Assembly (NCBI RefSeq): GCF_001667735.1
Contig: NZ_LZJN01000150.1
Coordinates: 1 to 64,000 of the forward strand
Direction: 5' to 3'
DNA from: Mycobacterium sp. E183
Lineage (GTDB): Bacteria; Actinomycetota; Actinomycetes; Mycobacteriales; Mycobacteriaceae
DNA length: 64,000 nucleotides
The position numbers were made by a program, and so were the translations under genes. Positions 1 through 8,077 of this stretch are shown in pieces. The notes beneath the pieces are model-generated. The model ran no database searches, was not told the origin of the DNA, and saw only the letters and a list, made by a program, of their open reading frames with translations. Each line of letters begins with the position of its first letter. Within the stretch, counting starts at the first letter, position 1.

Positions 1-45
1 TCCTGATGCCGCCGGAACCACGGTTCACCTATCCGCGAGGATCAC

Positions 46-366
46 ATGATGCCCACGTCGCTCTCCCTCGACACCGCGCGCCGCGCCGACGGGGAGCTGA
101 TGTTGGTCGCGGCCGGGGAGATCGATCTGAGCAACATCGACGACTTCGTGCAGGCCCTCACCAACATCAGCGGAGAAGCCGCGAGCGGTGGTCCGCTCAC
201 CGTCGACCTCAGCGGCGTCGAGTACCTCGACAGCGCCGCCATCAATGCCTTGTTCTCCCACGCCGACCACATCAACCTGATCGCCCACCCGATCCTGATG
301 CCGATCCTCACCGTCAGCGGCCTCACCGAATTGGTCGCCGTCGAACCCGCGGCTTTGGCGGACTGA
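46..366 (+). CDS. STAS-domain protein (anti-anti-sigma factor type)
   Basis: A 106-residue protein that is essentially one STAS domain, the fold of anti-sigma-factor antagonists, which bind and sequester anti-sigma kinases in the cytoplasm. The family signature is visible: an N-terminal strand ending in 'GEIDLSN', then 'VDLSGVEYLDSAAINAL', where the Ser of 'DSAA' is at the position phosphorylated in SpoIIAA-like proteins. The start is a double ATG (46 and 49) behind a GAGG site. No kinase partner is adjacent; the next gene is convergent and unrelated. The partner and the sigma factor controlled are therefore unknown. Confidence 0.85.
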   Translation: MMPTSLSLDTARRADGELMLVAAGEIDLSNIDDFVQALTNISGEAASGGPLTVDLSGVEYLDSAAINALFSHADHINLIAHPILMPILTVSGLTELVAVEPAALAD

Positions 367-383
367 CGACGACCGGCCGAGCG

Positions 384-887
384 TCAGGGGTTCTCGGCGA
401 TCCAGGTGGTGGTGAAGCGCTGCAACGCTGGCAGGCTTTGGGTCAGATCGGCTTGCATCGATTTCTCGAGTTTGCGGCCCACCAACGGGATCCTCATCGC
501 CACCTCCACGGCGAAGCGCAGTCGAGCCCCGTCTCCGGCGGGCGCCATGACCGCGTCCGCGCGCCCTGACCCCAGACCGCCGGAGGACACGACGTTGATC
601 TGCCCGCGGACTTCGCCATCACCGATCGATCGCCACGTCTCGCTGTGAACGATCTTCAGCTCCCCGGGGACGACCTTGGCAATCAGCGCGGGCATTATCT
701 GCCGGGATACGTGTTGGGTTGCCCGCATGCTCACCGTGCCGTCGGCGTCGACTTCCAGCGAATCCAGCGTGGTGGGGGCGTTGCTCGCTTTCAGGCGGGC
801 CAGCCAGTAGTCCTCCCGCCCAAACGCCGCGTGGATTTGTTCCACGCTGGCGGGCGATTCGATGCGGATGTCGAAGGAGCGCGACAT
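384..887 (-). CDS. DUF2505 family protein (START/SRPBCC-like fold)
   Basis: About 167 residues with the layout of DUF2505, a mycobacterial family related to SRPBCC lipid-binding domains. The protein opens with 'RSFDIRIESPASVEQIHAAF', typical of polyketide-cyclase-like proteins, and has alternating strands with a long C-terminal helix. No catalytic residues are recognised, so the function is unknown; binding of a hydrophobic ligand is a family-level guess. I chose the ATG at 887 because homology-like sequence begins there; a GTG at 917 would add 10 residues. It converges with the STAS gene and is divergent from the DUF3072 gene. Confidence 0.75.
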   Translation of the reverse strand: MSRSFDIRIESPASVEQIHAAFGREDYWLARLKASNAPTTLDSLEVDADGTVSMRATQHVSRQIMPALIAKVVPGELKIVHSETWRSIGDGEVRGQINVVSSGGLGSGRADAVMAPAGDGARLRFAVEVAMRIPLVGRKLEKSMQADLTQSLPALQRFTTTWIAENP

Positions 888-985
888 AGCAACCGATTCT
901 TGCAAAGGGCCGGCCACGGCGAGCGGCGTGGCGCAGGTTTCGAACGTACGTGCGATGGTTATCCCTCCTCGCGGAGGTGAAGGAC

Positions 986-1198
986 ATGACTGACGACACG
1001 CGACAGGCGCCGAGCGAGAATCCGGAGAAGGACACGTCCCAGTGGGTGACCGGCGACGAGCCGATGACCGGTCCGCAGCGCAGCTACCTGCACACGTTGG
1101 CCCAGGAAGCGGGCCGGGACGTTCCCGATGATTTGACCAAGGCGCAGGCGTCCGAGCTCATCGACGAGTTGCAGGAACAGACCGGACGCGGCAACTGA
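986..1198 (+). CDS. DUF3072 small protein
   Basis: A 70-residue acidic protein. The N-terminal third is polar and probably disordered; the rest reads 'MTGPQRSYLHTLAQEAG...LTKAQASELIDELQ', the DUF3072 helix-turn-helix-like module related to the SAP-like motif in other actinobacterial proteins. The start at 986 is preceded by an excellent site, GGAGGTGA, seven bases upstream; the longer frame from 950 would bury this site in coding sequence. The function is unknown. Its stop abuts, base to base, the stop of the convergent BrkB-family gene. Confidence 0.8.
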   Translation: MTDDTRQAPSENPEKDTSQWVTGDEPMTGPQRSYLHTLAQEAGRDVPDDLTKAQASELIDELQEQTGRGN

Positions 1199-2215
1199 TC
1201 AGCCGGCGGGCCCGCCCCGGACGGTGGGCGTCGTCGGCGTCCGGGGCCGGGTCGCCTTACCGGTGAGGTCTCCGAATCTGACGCTGACGCGCTGAAAGCC
1301 CTTGACGCGTTCGGCTTTCGCCTTCTTGGTGTAGGTCTTGCGGTCGGCCGGCGTAAGTTCCGCGTTGTCTGTGAAGGGCGTGAGCAACGCCCGCGGGTAA
1401 AGGCGTTCCACCAGAACGACATTGATCTCGGCGCACAGAACCAGCGTTGACGACACTAGAAACAGAAAGGCCAGTAATCCCAGAACCAAGGCGAAGACGC
1501 TGTTGGTCGCGCTGGCCGACTTCACGGTGTGCCGAATGTATCCGGCGCCGCCCCACTGCAGGATCTGCCAAATGACCGCTGCCGCAAGCGCTCCGGGCAG
1601 CACCTGGCGATACGTCAGCTCCCGCGCGGTGGTGACGCGAAACGCCACCAGGCAAATCATCGCGTTGATCGCCACGGCCACCAGCGCGATGCCGATCTTT
1701 CCGAAGACGCCCAGCGCTCCTGTCGCCTGGCCGGCCGCCGACAGGACCGTGGCGGCGATGGCCGCCGAGCCCAGGACCAACAGCAACATCAAGCTGCGCA
1801 GTCGTGAGCGGACGGGGTCCGGACGCTTGTTCCTAGGGACGGCCCACACCGAGTCCATGGCATTCTGCACCGCCTGACCCACGCCAAGGCCGCCGTAGAG
1901 GGCGCCGGCGATGCCGACGACCACGGCGACGGTTCCTCCGCTGAGCCCTGCGGGCTGATGCAGCTGATCGCCGATGACCGGGAATTGGCTCAACGTGCTG
2001 TGCAGCACCTGTTCCCGCAGGTCGGGGCGTCCGGCGAGCACCACTCCGAGGCCGGTGGTCAACAGCAGCAGTAGCGGGAACAGGGATACGAACCCGTAGT
2101 AGGTGATCAAGGCGGATAGGTAGCCGCCTTGATCATCCAGATATTTGTAGACGACCCCGATAACCACGCCGGCGGCGCGGTTTCGTCGCTGCAGCCTGTC
2201 CAGCCAGCCGACCAT
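1199..2215 (-). CDS. YihY/BrkB family integral membrane protein
   Basis: A 338-residue membrane protein of the YihY/BrkB family, once annotated as RNase BN. About six hydrophobic helices are visible between residues 35 and 280. Family hallmarks are the first segment 'LSALITYYGFVSLFPLLLLL' and 'VLHSTLSQFPVIGDQL'. The C-terminal 60 residues are basic and cytoplasmic, rich in Lys/Arg and Thr-Pro. Family members are proposed transporters or envelope-integrity factors; there is no firm biochemical role. It is a single gene, divergent from the deazaflavin-reductase gene at 2342. Confidence 0.85.
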   Translation of the reverse strand: MVGWLDRLQRRNRAAGVVIGVVYKYLDDQGGYLSALITYYGFVSLFPLLLLLTTGLGVVLAGRPDLREQVLHSTLSQFPVIGDQLHQPAGLSGGTVAVVVGIAGALYGGLGVGQAVQNAMDSVWAVPRNKRPDPVRSRLRSLMLLLVLGSAAIAATVLSAAGQATGALGVFGKIGIALVAVAINAMICLVAFRVTTARELTYRQVLPGALAAAVIWQILQWGGAGYIRHTVKSASATNSVFALVLGLLAFLFLVSSTLVLCAEINVVLVERLYPRALLTPFTDNAELTPADRKTYTKKAKAERVKGFQRVSVRFGDLTGKATRPRTPTTPTVRGGPAG

Positions 2216-2341
2216 CTCGTGCTCACTTCGTTTCTACGGAAGCGGATACCCCCCCGATGGGATTGCCTGGTGATACCCGCATTCGGCGACGATCAATCCC
2301 GCGCGGGCCCTGTGGGGCTGCCCCCGTGCCAGGATGGGGAG

Positions 2342-2773
2342 ATGGGCGACGACGAAATGCATTCGGAGCGCGAATTCAACGAGCGCAACATCGAGGAGTT
2401 CCGCCGCAACGGCGGCAAGGTCGGCGGGCAGTTCGAGGGCTTCCCGTTGCTGCTGTTGACCTCGACCGGGGCACGAAGCGGTGCGCAGCGGGTAAACCCC
2501 GTCGCTTACTTCGATGTCGACGGCAGGATCTACGTCGTCGGGTCCGCCGCGGGCCGGGAGAAGAACCCCGCTTGGGTGCACAACATTCGCGCCCATCCGC
2601 GGGTGACCGTGGAGATCGGCTCACAGGAGCCCAAGCCGGCGACCGTGCGCGAATTGCCGCGCGACGAGCGGGATTCCGTCTACCGGATCGTGGTCGAGCG
2701 GGCGCCGGGCTTCGGCGATTACCAGGAGCGCACCGACCGCGTCATCCCGGTGTTCGAGCTGGTTACCGAATAA
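2342..2773 (+). CDS. Ddn/Nit-family F420-dependent nitroreductase-like protein
   Basis: About 143 residues of the deazaflavin (F420)-dependent nitroreductase family (split beta-barrel, like M. tuberculosis Ddn). Visible hallmarks are 'LLLLTSTGARSGAQRVNPV', which forms the F420 phosphate/lactyl pocket, 'VGSAAGREKNPAWVHNIRAHPRVTVE', and the C-terminal 'FGDYQERTDRVIPVFEL'. Members reduce enones or quinones, or bind fatty acids, using reduced F420. The start is set at the ATG at 2342 by homology; ATG 2357 is possible. A longer frame from 2129 overlaps the divergent membrane-protein gene and is not credible. The substrate is unknown. Confidence 0.88.
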   Translation: MGDDEMHSEREFNERNIEEFRRNGGKVGGQFEGFPLLLLTSTGARSGAQRVNPVAYFDVDGRIYVVGSAAGREKNPAWVHNIRAHPRVTVEIGSQEPKPATVRELPRDERDSVYRIVVERAPGFGDYQERTDRVIPVFELVTE

Positions 2774-2843
2774 CAGCACCGCCAACCGGTTTCGTGTCGC
2801 AAAATCATTTGAACCGAGTGTCATCGGCGGGGAGGAGACCGAC

Positions 2844-3131
2844 ATGACGTGTGCAGCAATGACGCCCCCGGTGCGCGGCCGGGTGCTCGGGGCCGTCGCG
2901 CTCGTTTTGGCGATGTTGCCGGTGATCGCGGTTTCGGCGCCGGCGATCGGCCGGGCCGATCCCAATTGTGCTGAAGGGTTTATCTGGAGCGCGGACTTGC
3001 ATCAATGCGTTCCCTGGGTCCCGGCGGTGAATGGGCCGGGCGGACCCGGCGGGCCTGGTGGTCCGGGAGGACCTGGGGGACCGGGTGGGCCTGGTGGCCC
3101 AGGTGGGCCGGGAGGGCCCGGCCCGCGGTAG
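2844..3131 (+). CDS. Secreted collagen-like Gly-Gly-Pro repeat protein (short)
   Basis: A 95-residue exported protein. Residues 1-38 form a signal peptide with a long hydrophobic core, likely cleaved after 'GRA' before Asp-Pro-Asn. A short domain with two Cys ('NCAEGFIWSADLHQC') follows, and could form one disulfide. From about residue 63 to the end the protein is an uninterrupted (Gly-Gly-Pro)n tail, encoded by a 9-bp-periodic minisatellite at about 3036-3120. Glycine at every third position is compatible with a collagen-type triple helix. The start has GGGAGGAG upstream. Function is unknown. A longer relative lies at 5415-6056. Confidence 0.8.
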   Translation: MTCAAMTPPVRGRVLGAVALVLAMLPVIAVSAPAIGRADPNCAEGFIWSADLHQCVPWVPAVNGPGGPGGPGGPGGPGGPGGPGGPGGPGGPGPR

Positions 3132-3213
3132 GGCCGGCTGGCTCGGGAACTCTTGGCCCCTCGCGGGTCGTTATACTGGCTAAGTATCGCCATGACTGCG
3201 AGGGGAAAGACGC

Positions 3214-4146
3214 ATGCCACGCACAGACAACGACAGCTGGGATCTGGCCACCAGCGTGGGCGCGACCGCCACGATGGTGGCCGCGGCCCGAGCGATCGCG
3301 ACCAGGGCTGACAACCCGCTTATCGAAGACCGATTCGCCGAGCCGCTGGTTCGCGCGGTCGGAGTGGACTTCTTCACGCGATGGGTCGACGGTGACCTCG
3401 TCGCCGCTGACGTCGACGACCACGAATCCGGTTGGAAGCTTGAGCACATGCCCCTGGCGATGGCCGCCCGCACCCGATTCTTCGATGCCTTCTTCCACGA
3501 CGCGGCGCAGGCCGGGCTCCGCCAGGCCGTAATCCTGGCTTCCGGCCTGGACGCGCGTGCCTACCGGTTGGCATGGCCTGCCGACATGACGGTCTTCGAG
3601 ATCGACCAGCCGGCGGTGATCGAGTTCAAGACCGCCGCCCTGGCGAAGTTGGGCGCGGCCCCGCGGGCAGACCTGCGCGCCGTCGCCATTGATCTGCGCA
3701 GCGACTGGCCGAAAGCTCTGGTGGATGCGGGCTTTGACAAGAGCCGCCCAACCGCCTGGATCGCGGAGGGTCTTTTCGGGTACCTGCCGCCCGAGGCGCA
3801 GGACCGCTTGCTCGACAACATCTCCGCGCTGAGCGCCGAGGGCAGCAGGCTGGCCGTCGAAGCCATCCCGGACCGTCCGCAGCAAGACGTCGAGAAGGCG
3901 CGCGAAATGATGCGCCGGGCCACCGCCAAGTGGCGCGAGCACGGCTTCGAGTTGGATTGGGAGGAGCTGGGTTTCGACGGTGAGCGCAACGACGTCGCCG
4001 ACTACCTGAAGGATCTCGGCTGGCGGACGGTCGGCAAGCCTATGAGTGAGCTGCTGGCCGGCAGCGGGCTCGCGGCGATTCCCCAGACCAACGACTCGGT
4101 GTCCGTCGCCGACACGATCTACTACAGCTCGGTTCTGGGCGAATGA
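3214..4146 (+). CDS. TIGR00027-family SAM-dependent methyltransferase
   Basis: 310 residues, full length for the TIGR00027/LCMT-like family that is greatly expanded in mycobacteria. The N-terminus '[19 protein letters not shown]' and '[13 protein letters not shown]' are diagnostic. The SAM-binding core includes '[14 protein letters not shown]' (motif I), '[12 protein letters not shown]' (acidic motif II residue) and '[15 protein letters not shown]'. The acceptor is unknown for nearly all members; O-methylation of carboxylates is the family-level guess. GAGGGGAAAG precedes the start. The stop overlaps the next methyltransferase gene by ATGA, so the pair is translationally coupled. Confidence 0.9.
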   Translation: MPRTDNDSWDLATSVGATATMVAAARAIATRADNPLIEDRFAEPLVRAVGVDFFTRWVDGDLVAADVDDHESGWKLEHMPLAMAARTRFFDAFFHDAAQAGLRQAVILASGLDARAYRLAWPADMTVFEIDQPAVIEFKTAALAKLGAAPRADLRAVAIDLRSDWPKALVDAGFDKSRPTAWIAEGLFGYLPPEAQDRLLDNISALSAEGSRLAVEAIPDRPQQDVEKAREMMRRATAKWREHGFELDWEELGFDGERNDVADYLKDLGWRTVGKPMSELLAGSGLAAIPQTNDSVSVADTIYYSSVLGE

Positions 4147-4778
4147 CGGAGCCGAGCCGCCGAGGACTCAACGACGCGGTCACGCGGCTCTGGAGCTTCC
4201 TGGCCCCGGTCTACGACCTGCCGTTGTTGCAGCAGTGGGTATATCGTCCGCCGCACGACGAGGTGATAGCGCAACTGCGTGCTCACCATGCCCACAAGAT
4301 AGCCGATATCGCTTGCGGCACGGGCATTCTCAGTGATCGGATCGCGCGCGAGCTCCAGCCCGACGAGATCTACGGTGTCGACATGTCCGAGGGCATGCTC
4401 GGCCAGGCGCGCGCCCGAACCGACCGGGTGCAGTGGTTACGTGGCCCTGCGGAGCGGCTCCCTTTCGACGACGGGGCCCTCGACGCGGTGGTGACCACCT
4501 CGGCGTTCCACTTCTTCGATCAGCCGGCGGCGCTGCGCGAATTCCACCGCGTGCTGGCGCCCGGCGGACTGGTGGCCGTATCGGCCCTCAGTGCGCGGCA
4601 ACGGCGACTCCAGGCACCGTCGGCCAATAGGTGGAAGCCGCAACACAATGCGTCGCCGACGGAGATGCGCACGATGTTCGAAGACGCCGGGTTCGTCGTC
4701 AGCGAGCAGCGCCGCATCCCGCGGCCGGTCTGGACACGCGTCGTTTCCGACCTGATCACAGTCGGCATCAAGAACTGA
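4143..4778 (+). CDS. Class I SAM-dependent methyltransferase (UbiE-like)
   Basis: A 211-residue Rossmann methyltransferase. Motif I is seen as '[16 protein letters not shown]', motif II as '[17 protein letters not shown]', and motif III/post-III as '[36 protein letters not shown]', so SAM binding is near certain. The N-terminal '[23 protein letters not shown]' resembles UbiE/COQ5-type lids. It is coupled by a 4-base ATGA overlap to the TIGR00027 methyltransferase, suggesting two methylations of one product or pathway. The substrate is not predictable. Confidence 0.88.
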   Translation: MTEPSRRGLNDAVTRLWSFLAPVYDLPLLQQWVYRPPHDEVIAQLRAHHAHKIADIACGTGILSDRIARELQPDEIYGVDMSEGMLGQARARTDRVQWLRGPAERLPFDDGALDAVVTTSAFHFFDQPAALREFHRVLAPGGLVAVSALSARQRRLQAPSANRWKPQHNASPTEMRTMFEDAGFVVSEQRRIPRPVWTRVVSDLITVGIKN

Positions 4779-4785
4779 TCGACCG

Positions 4786-5121
4786 TCAGGCGGCCACCGC
4801 GCTCGTGGCGCGAGGAGCGGATCGCGGGAATGGATCGCGGTGACCGGTGTGCACCACGCGGGAGGGTCGATACGCCTGGGCCGGGCGGGCGACGATGGCG
4901 ACATGCTGCCGGGCGAAGCGCTCCTGCCCGAGCTCACCCGTCCGATCGATGAAGTCGGAGGCGATCCACCCGGCGCCGAAAAAGGCCAGCGCGACGCCGA
5001 ATTGAAGCGGCGAGCCGGCGACGAGCGCCACCAAAGCGCACATTCCCGCGACCATCGCGACGGCGAATGTGACCAAGTAGAGAAGGGTTACGCGAGGGTC
5101 TCGTGCGGGCCGCGTAGGCAT
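4786..5121 (-). CDS. Small conserved membrane protein
   Basis: A 111-residue protein with two adjacent membrane segments, about residues 12-33 and 38-56 ('VTLLYLVTFAVAMVAGMCAL', 'FGVALAFFGAGWIASDFI'). A basic, Pro/Arg-rich cytoplasmic tail of about 50 residues follows. No known domain is recognised. It converges with the methyltransferase pair. Its ATG at 5121 lies after a GAGGCGCGATGCC context. Confidence 0.6.
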   Translation of the reverse strand: MPTRPARDPRVTLLYLVTFAVAMVAGMCALVALVAGSPLQFGVALAFFGAGWIASDFIDRTGELGQERFARQHVAIVARPAQAYRPSRVVHTGHRDPFPRSAPRATSAVAA

Positions 5122-5414
5122 CGCGCCTCCTCATCGGTCGACTGCTCTGGCAGGGGGAAACCCAAACCGTGACCTCGATGTTTCGCTATCGAGACACGTC
5201 AATCGAGGGCCATACGGCATCGATGCAACGGCGTAGTACCCCCACCGAGAGGCCAAAGGTCCCACCGCGGCAATTCTTTTCATTCGGTCCGCATGCCGGG
5301 GCGGCATAAACGTCTGCGGTGCAGGGTGATTCGCCACCTCCGAGCCAGGTTATCGACAAGCAGCACGATGCCCGCCCCGCCGGGTGGCGAAGCGGGCGTC
5401 GTGCTTACTGCGGT
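5122..5414. other. Intergenic region, no gene supported
   Basis: About 290 bases between two leftward genes. An open frame on the minus strand (5131-5337) encodes no recognisable protein and has shadow-like composition. The only notable stretch is ATAAACGTCTGCG near 5289, which resembles one arm of the stem-loop at 6221-6281; it has no complementary partner here and is probably a decayed half copy. Confidence 0.5.
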
Positions 5415-6056
5415 TTACAGCGGAATCCACACTCCGAAGAACCAGAAGCCCCACTGATTGAAGCCGGGGTCCCACACCGGGGTCTCCTGATAGCCCCAGT
5501 AGTTGATCGGACCGTACCCCCAATATCCACCGGGCGGGGGGAGCGGCCGGTCCCACGCGGGGCGAGGCGGCGCACCGGGTCCCCAAGGCGCCGGACCGTC
5601 ACCCCACGGGGCGCCGCGGAAGTAGCCGCGCTGAGGATCTCCGTGCCACGGACCGCCCGGTCCGCCCGGTCCGCCGGGGCCACCAGGGCCGCCTGGGTGG
5701 TCGGGCCCGCCCGGGCCGCCGGGTCCGCCTGGATGATCGGGGCCTCCGGGTCCACCGGGACCATTTGGCCCGCCCGGATGACCGGGGCCACCCGGCCCAC
5801 CAGGTCCGCCCTGCGGCCCGCCGGGACCGCCGGGGCCCCCAGGTCCGCCCGGCCCGCCGGGGCCCCCAGGTCCGCCCGGATCGCCGGGTGCGTTCGGGGG
5901 ATGAATGCCCCCGGGAGCGGGTGCGCCATGGTTGCCTGCCGGGCCAGGCGGCGGCCCGCCGGGAGCGGCGCTGGCCGCACCGGAACCCATGCCCAACGCC
6001 GCAGCGCTCAGAGCGCCGGCAACGGTCATCCCCCCAAGAAATTGCTTAAGTTTCAT
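5415..6056 (-). CDS. Secreted collagen-like Gly-Gly-Pro protein with aromatic C-terminal tail
   Basis: A 213-residue exported protein. The signal peptide spans residues 1-30 and ends in 'GAASA' before Ala-Pro-Gly. Residues 31-56 are Pro/Gly/Ala rich. About residues 57-140 are a (Gly-Gly-Pro)n block interrupted by His, Asn, Asp and Gln. The last 55 residues are packed with Trp, Tyr and Phe ('[15 protein letters not shown]', '[15 protein letters not shown]'). The layout suggests a cell-surface polymer with an aromatic sheet or wall-binding end; that is inference. AAGGA precedes the ATG. A shorter GGP protein lies 2.3 kb away in the opposite direction. Confidence 0.82.
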   Translation of the reverse strand: MKLKQFLGGMTVAGALSAAALGMGSGAASAAPGGPPPGPAGNHGAPAPGGIHPPNAPGDPGGPGGPGGPGGPGGPGGPGGPQGGPGGPGGPGHPGGPNGPGGPGGPDHPGGPGGPGGPDHPGGPGGPGGPGGPGGPWHGDPQRGYFRGAPWGDGPAPWGPGAPPRPAWDRPLPPPGGYWGYGPINYWGYQETPVWDPGFNQWGFWFFGVWIPL

Positions 6057-6376
6057 AGTCCTTCACCCTGTCTGACTACTGGTGAATTCCTCAGAATCCC
6101 CCCTTACATCAACCGACCATAGATAGCTTGCCTATGCAACGGCTGTGAGAGGCCCATGCGGAGCTTTGGGTCGTGCACGCGGCACCCCGACCACGGAAGG
6201 CGGACGGTCGGCTCAGGTACCGCGAGACATAAACCGCTGCGATCCGCGACGGCGTGTCGTCGCAGGCGTTTATGTGTCGCGGCTCGGCGCCAGCCAGACG
6301 CGGCACCTTTGGGTAGCCCGACAAGCGGGAGTAAACCGTTTGGCAAGGCTATGTTTGCTAGTCCGGCGGGTCTTTG
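6057..6376. other. 320-base intergenic region holding a large stem-loop
   Basis: A non-coding interval between the leftward GGP-protein gene and the rightward VIT1-type transporter gene. It must hold both promoters. Its main content is the inverted repeat at 6221-6281. No riboswitch or RNA gene could be recognised by eye. Confidence 0.6.
6221..6281. repeat. Imperfect 22-bp inverted repeat (stem-loop)
   Basis: The left arm at 6221-6242 (CGCGAGACATAAACCGCTGC...) pairs with the right arm at 6260-6281 (TCGCAGGCGTTTATGTGTCG...) with three mismatches and a 17-base loop that itself contains CGACG/CGTCG. The position between divergent promoters makes a simple terminator unlikely. A dispersed palindromic element is the preferred reading. 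Confidence 0.75.
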
Positions 6377-7114
6377 ATGTATATCGTTGCGGCCGTGTCG
6401 AGCCCGTCGCATCCCCATCCGTCCGAGCCGCACGTGGGTTCGGTGTCGTCGAAATTGAACTGGCTGCGCGCCGGAGTCCTGGGCGCCAACGACGGAATCG
6501 TGTCCACGGCGGGCATCGTGGTGGGGGTCGCGGCCGCGACGGTGGAACGCGCTCCCGTGTTGACCGCCGGCACCGCCGGACTGGTCGCCGGAGCGGTGTC
6601 GATGGCGCTGGGCGAATACGTTTCGGTCAGCACCCAACGTGACACCGAGAAGGCGCTGCTGCACAAGGAACGCCAGGAGCTGCGCGACGATCCGGTCGCC
6701 GAAATGGACGAGCTCGCCGCCTTGTACGAGGCGAAAGGCCTGACGGCCGCGACCGCCCGCACCGTCGCCGAGGAACTCACCGACCACAATCCGCTTCTCG
6801 CGCACGCCGAAGTCGAACTGGGCATCAATCCCGAGGAGCTGACCAATCCCTGGCAGGCGGCGTCGTCTTCGGCGTTGTCGTTCGCAATCGGGGCCCTGCT
6901 GCCGCTGATCGCGATCTTGGTTCCGCCGGCGGCGTGGCGGATCCCGGTCACCGTCGCGGCGGTGCTCGTCGCGCTGGTCATCACCGGGGCGGTGTCGGCC
7001 GGTTTGGGCGGAGCGCCCAAGGGCCGCGCTGTGCTCCGCAACGTCATCGGAGGCGGTCTCGCATTGGCGATCACGTACGTGATCGGCCACCTGGTGGGCG
7101 CGGCGATCGCCTGA
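6377..7114 (+). CDS. VIT1/CCC1-family Fe2+/Mn2+ transporter
   Basis: About 245 residues. The first membrane helix carries the family signature 'LNWLRAGVLGANDGIVSTAGIVVG', followed by 'GLVAGAVSMALGEYVSVSTQRDTEKAL', the conserved GEYVS segment that enters the metal-binding domain. A hydrophilic helical region of about 80 residues (90-160) with many Glu matches the cytoplasmic metal-binding domain of VIT1, and three more helices close the protein. The family exports Fe2+ or Mn2+ in exchange for protons. ATG 6377 is used; a TTG lies one codon upstream. Confidence 0.9.
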   Translation: MYIVAAVSSPSHPHPSEPHVGSVSSKLNWLRAGVLGANDGIVSTAGIVVGVAAATVERAPVLTAGTAGLVAGAVSMALGEYVSVSTQRDTEKALLHKERQELRDDPVAEMDELAALYEAKGLTAATARTVAEELTDHNPLLAHAEVELGINPEELTNPWQAASSSALSFAIGALLPLIAILVPPAAWRIPVTVAAVLVALVITGAVSAGLGGAPKGRAVLRNVIGGGLALAITYVIGHLVGAAIA

Positions 7115-7231
7115 GCCGCGGTCCCACCTGCCTGAATCGGGTCGACCCGGGGCGACTGTGGCCGGTAACTGTAATATCTACTGTTGCCATCCTCGCATGA
7201 GGGATCCCAACTCCGGGCGGAGCGTCGCGCA

Positions 7232-8077
7232 TTGACCGAAACGAATCTCGTGCCGGATGACGTCGATTCGGCGGCGCAGGAGCCATACTTCCTGCGCGAC
7301 GAAACCCGTTTCGTGCCAAACCCGATCGCGCGCGGTGGGTGGGGCCCGTCGCTCAGCGGGCACGTCGTCGGCGGACTCCTCGGGTGGGCGGTGGAACGCG
7401 CGGTCGATGACCCGGAACTTCAACCCGCCCGCCTGACCGTCGACCTTCCCGCACCGGTCGCGCTGGAACCCATGGAGGTGCATACCACCGTGCACCACGA
7501 CCGGCGGCGGCTGCGGCTCGTCGAGGTCGTCCTCACCCAGCACGGTCTCCCGGTTGCGCGGGGGAGCGCCTTATTCCTGCGGCGCGGCCCCCAGCCAGAG
7601 GGGCAGGTGTGGTCGCCGAACCCGCAGATGCCGCCGCTGCCCATCGAGGGCGGCGCCCAACCGACGCTCTTCATGCGCACCTACGGATGGGGCACCGAAT
7701 TGCAGAATCGCGACCCCGAATGGGTCGACGCCTCCGGCCAGAAATACACCTGGCTTTGCGAAACCCGCTCGCTCATCGGCGGTGAACCGCTCAGCCCGTT
7801 CACCCGCGCCGCCATGGCAGCCGATATCACTGCCTCCCTTGCCAATTGGGGAACAAACGGTTTGCAGTTCATCAATGCCGACTACACGCTCACGCTGAGC
7901 CGACTGCCGGAAGGCCCACACATCGGCATGGCCTCGCTGACCCACTACAGCCACGACGGGGTGGCCACCGGTTCGGCTGTACTCGTCGACCGCACGGGTC
8001 CCATCGGCAGCGGCGTTTCGGTTGGCATTGCGCACTCCGGATTCCGCCCGACACAGGTCAATCCGACGAGCGAATGA
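7232..8077 (+). CDS. Acyl-CoA thioesterase family protein (double hot-dog)
   Basis: About 281 residues with two hot-dog halves, as in TesB/thioesterase-superfamily proteins. The N-half has 'GGWGPSLSGHVVGGLLGWAVE', the long central helix with its conserved Gly/His; the C-half carries 'MAADITASLANWGTNGLQFINADYTLTLSR', with an Asp at the usual catalytic position. It probably hydrolyses acyl-CoA. I chose TTG 7232 because GGCGGAG lies eight bases upstream; the frame is open to 7184. The stop overlaps the acyl-CoA synthetase start (ATGA), so the enzymes are co-translated and probably act on the same acyl group. Confidence 0.8.
   Translation: MTETNLVPDDVDSAAQEPYFLRDETRFVPNPIARGGWGPSLSGHVVGGLLGWAVERAVDDPELQPARLTVDLPAPVALEPMEVHTTVHHDRRRLRLVEVVLTQHGLPVARGSALFLRRGPQPEGQVWSPNPQMPPLPIEGGAQPTLFMRTYGWGTELQNRDPEWVDASGQKYTWLCETRSLIGGEPLSPFTRAAMAADITASLANWGTNGLQFINADYTLTLSRLPEGPHIGMASLTHYSHDGVATGSAVLVDRTGPIGSGVSVGIAHSGFRPTQVNPTSE

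Noticed and set aside
5131..5337. 68-residue minus-strand frame
   Set aside because: No ribosome site, no recognisable domain, composition like an antisense shadow.
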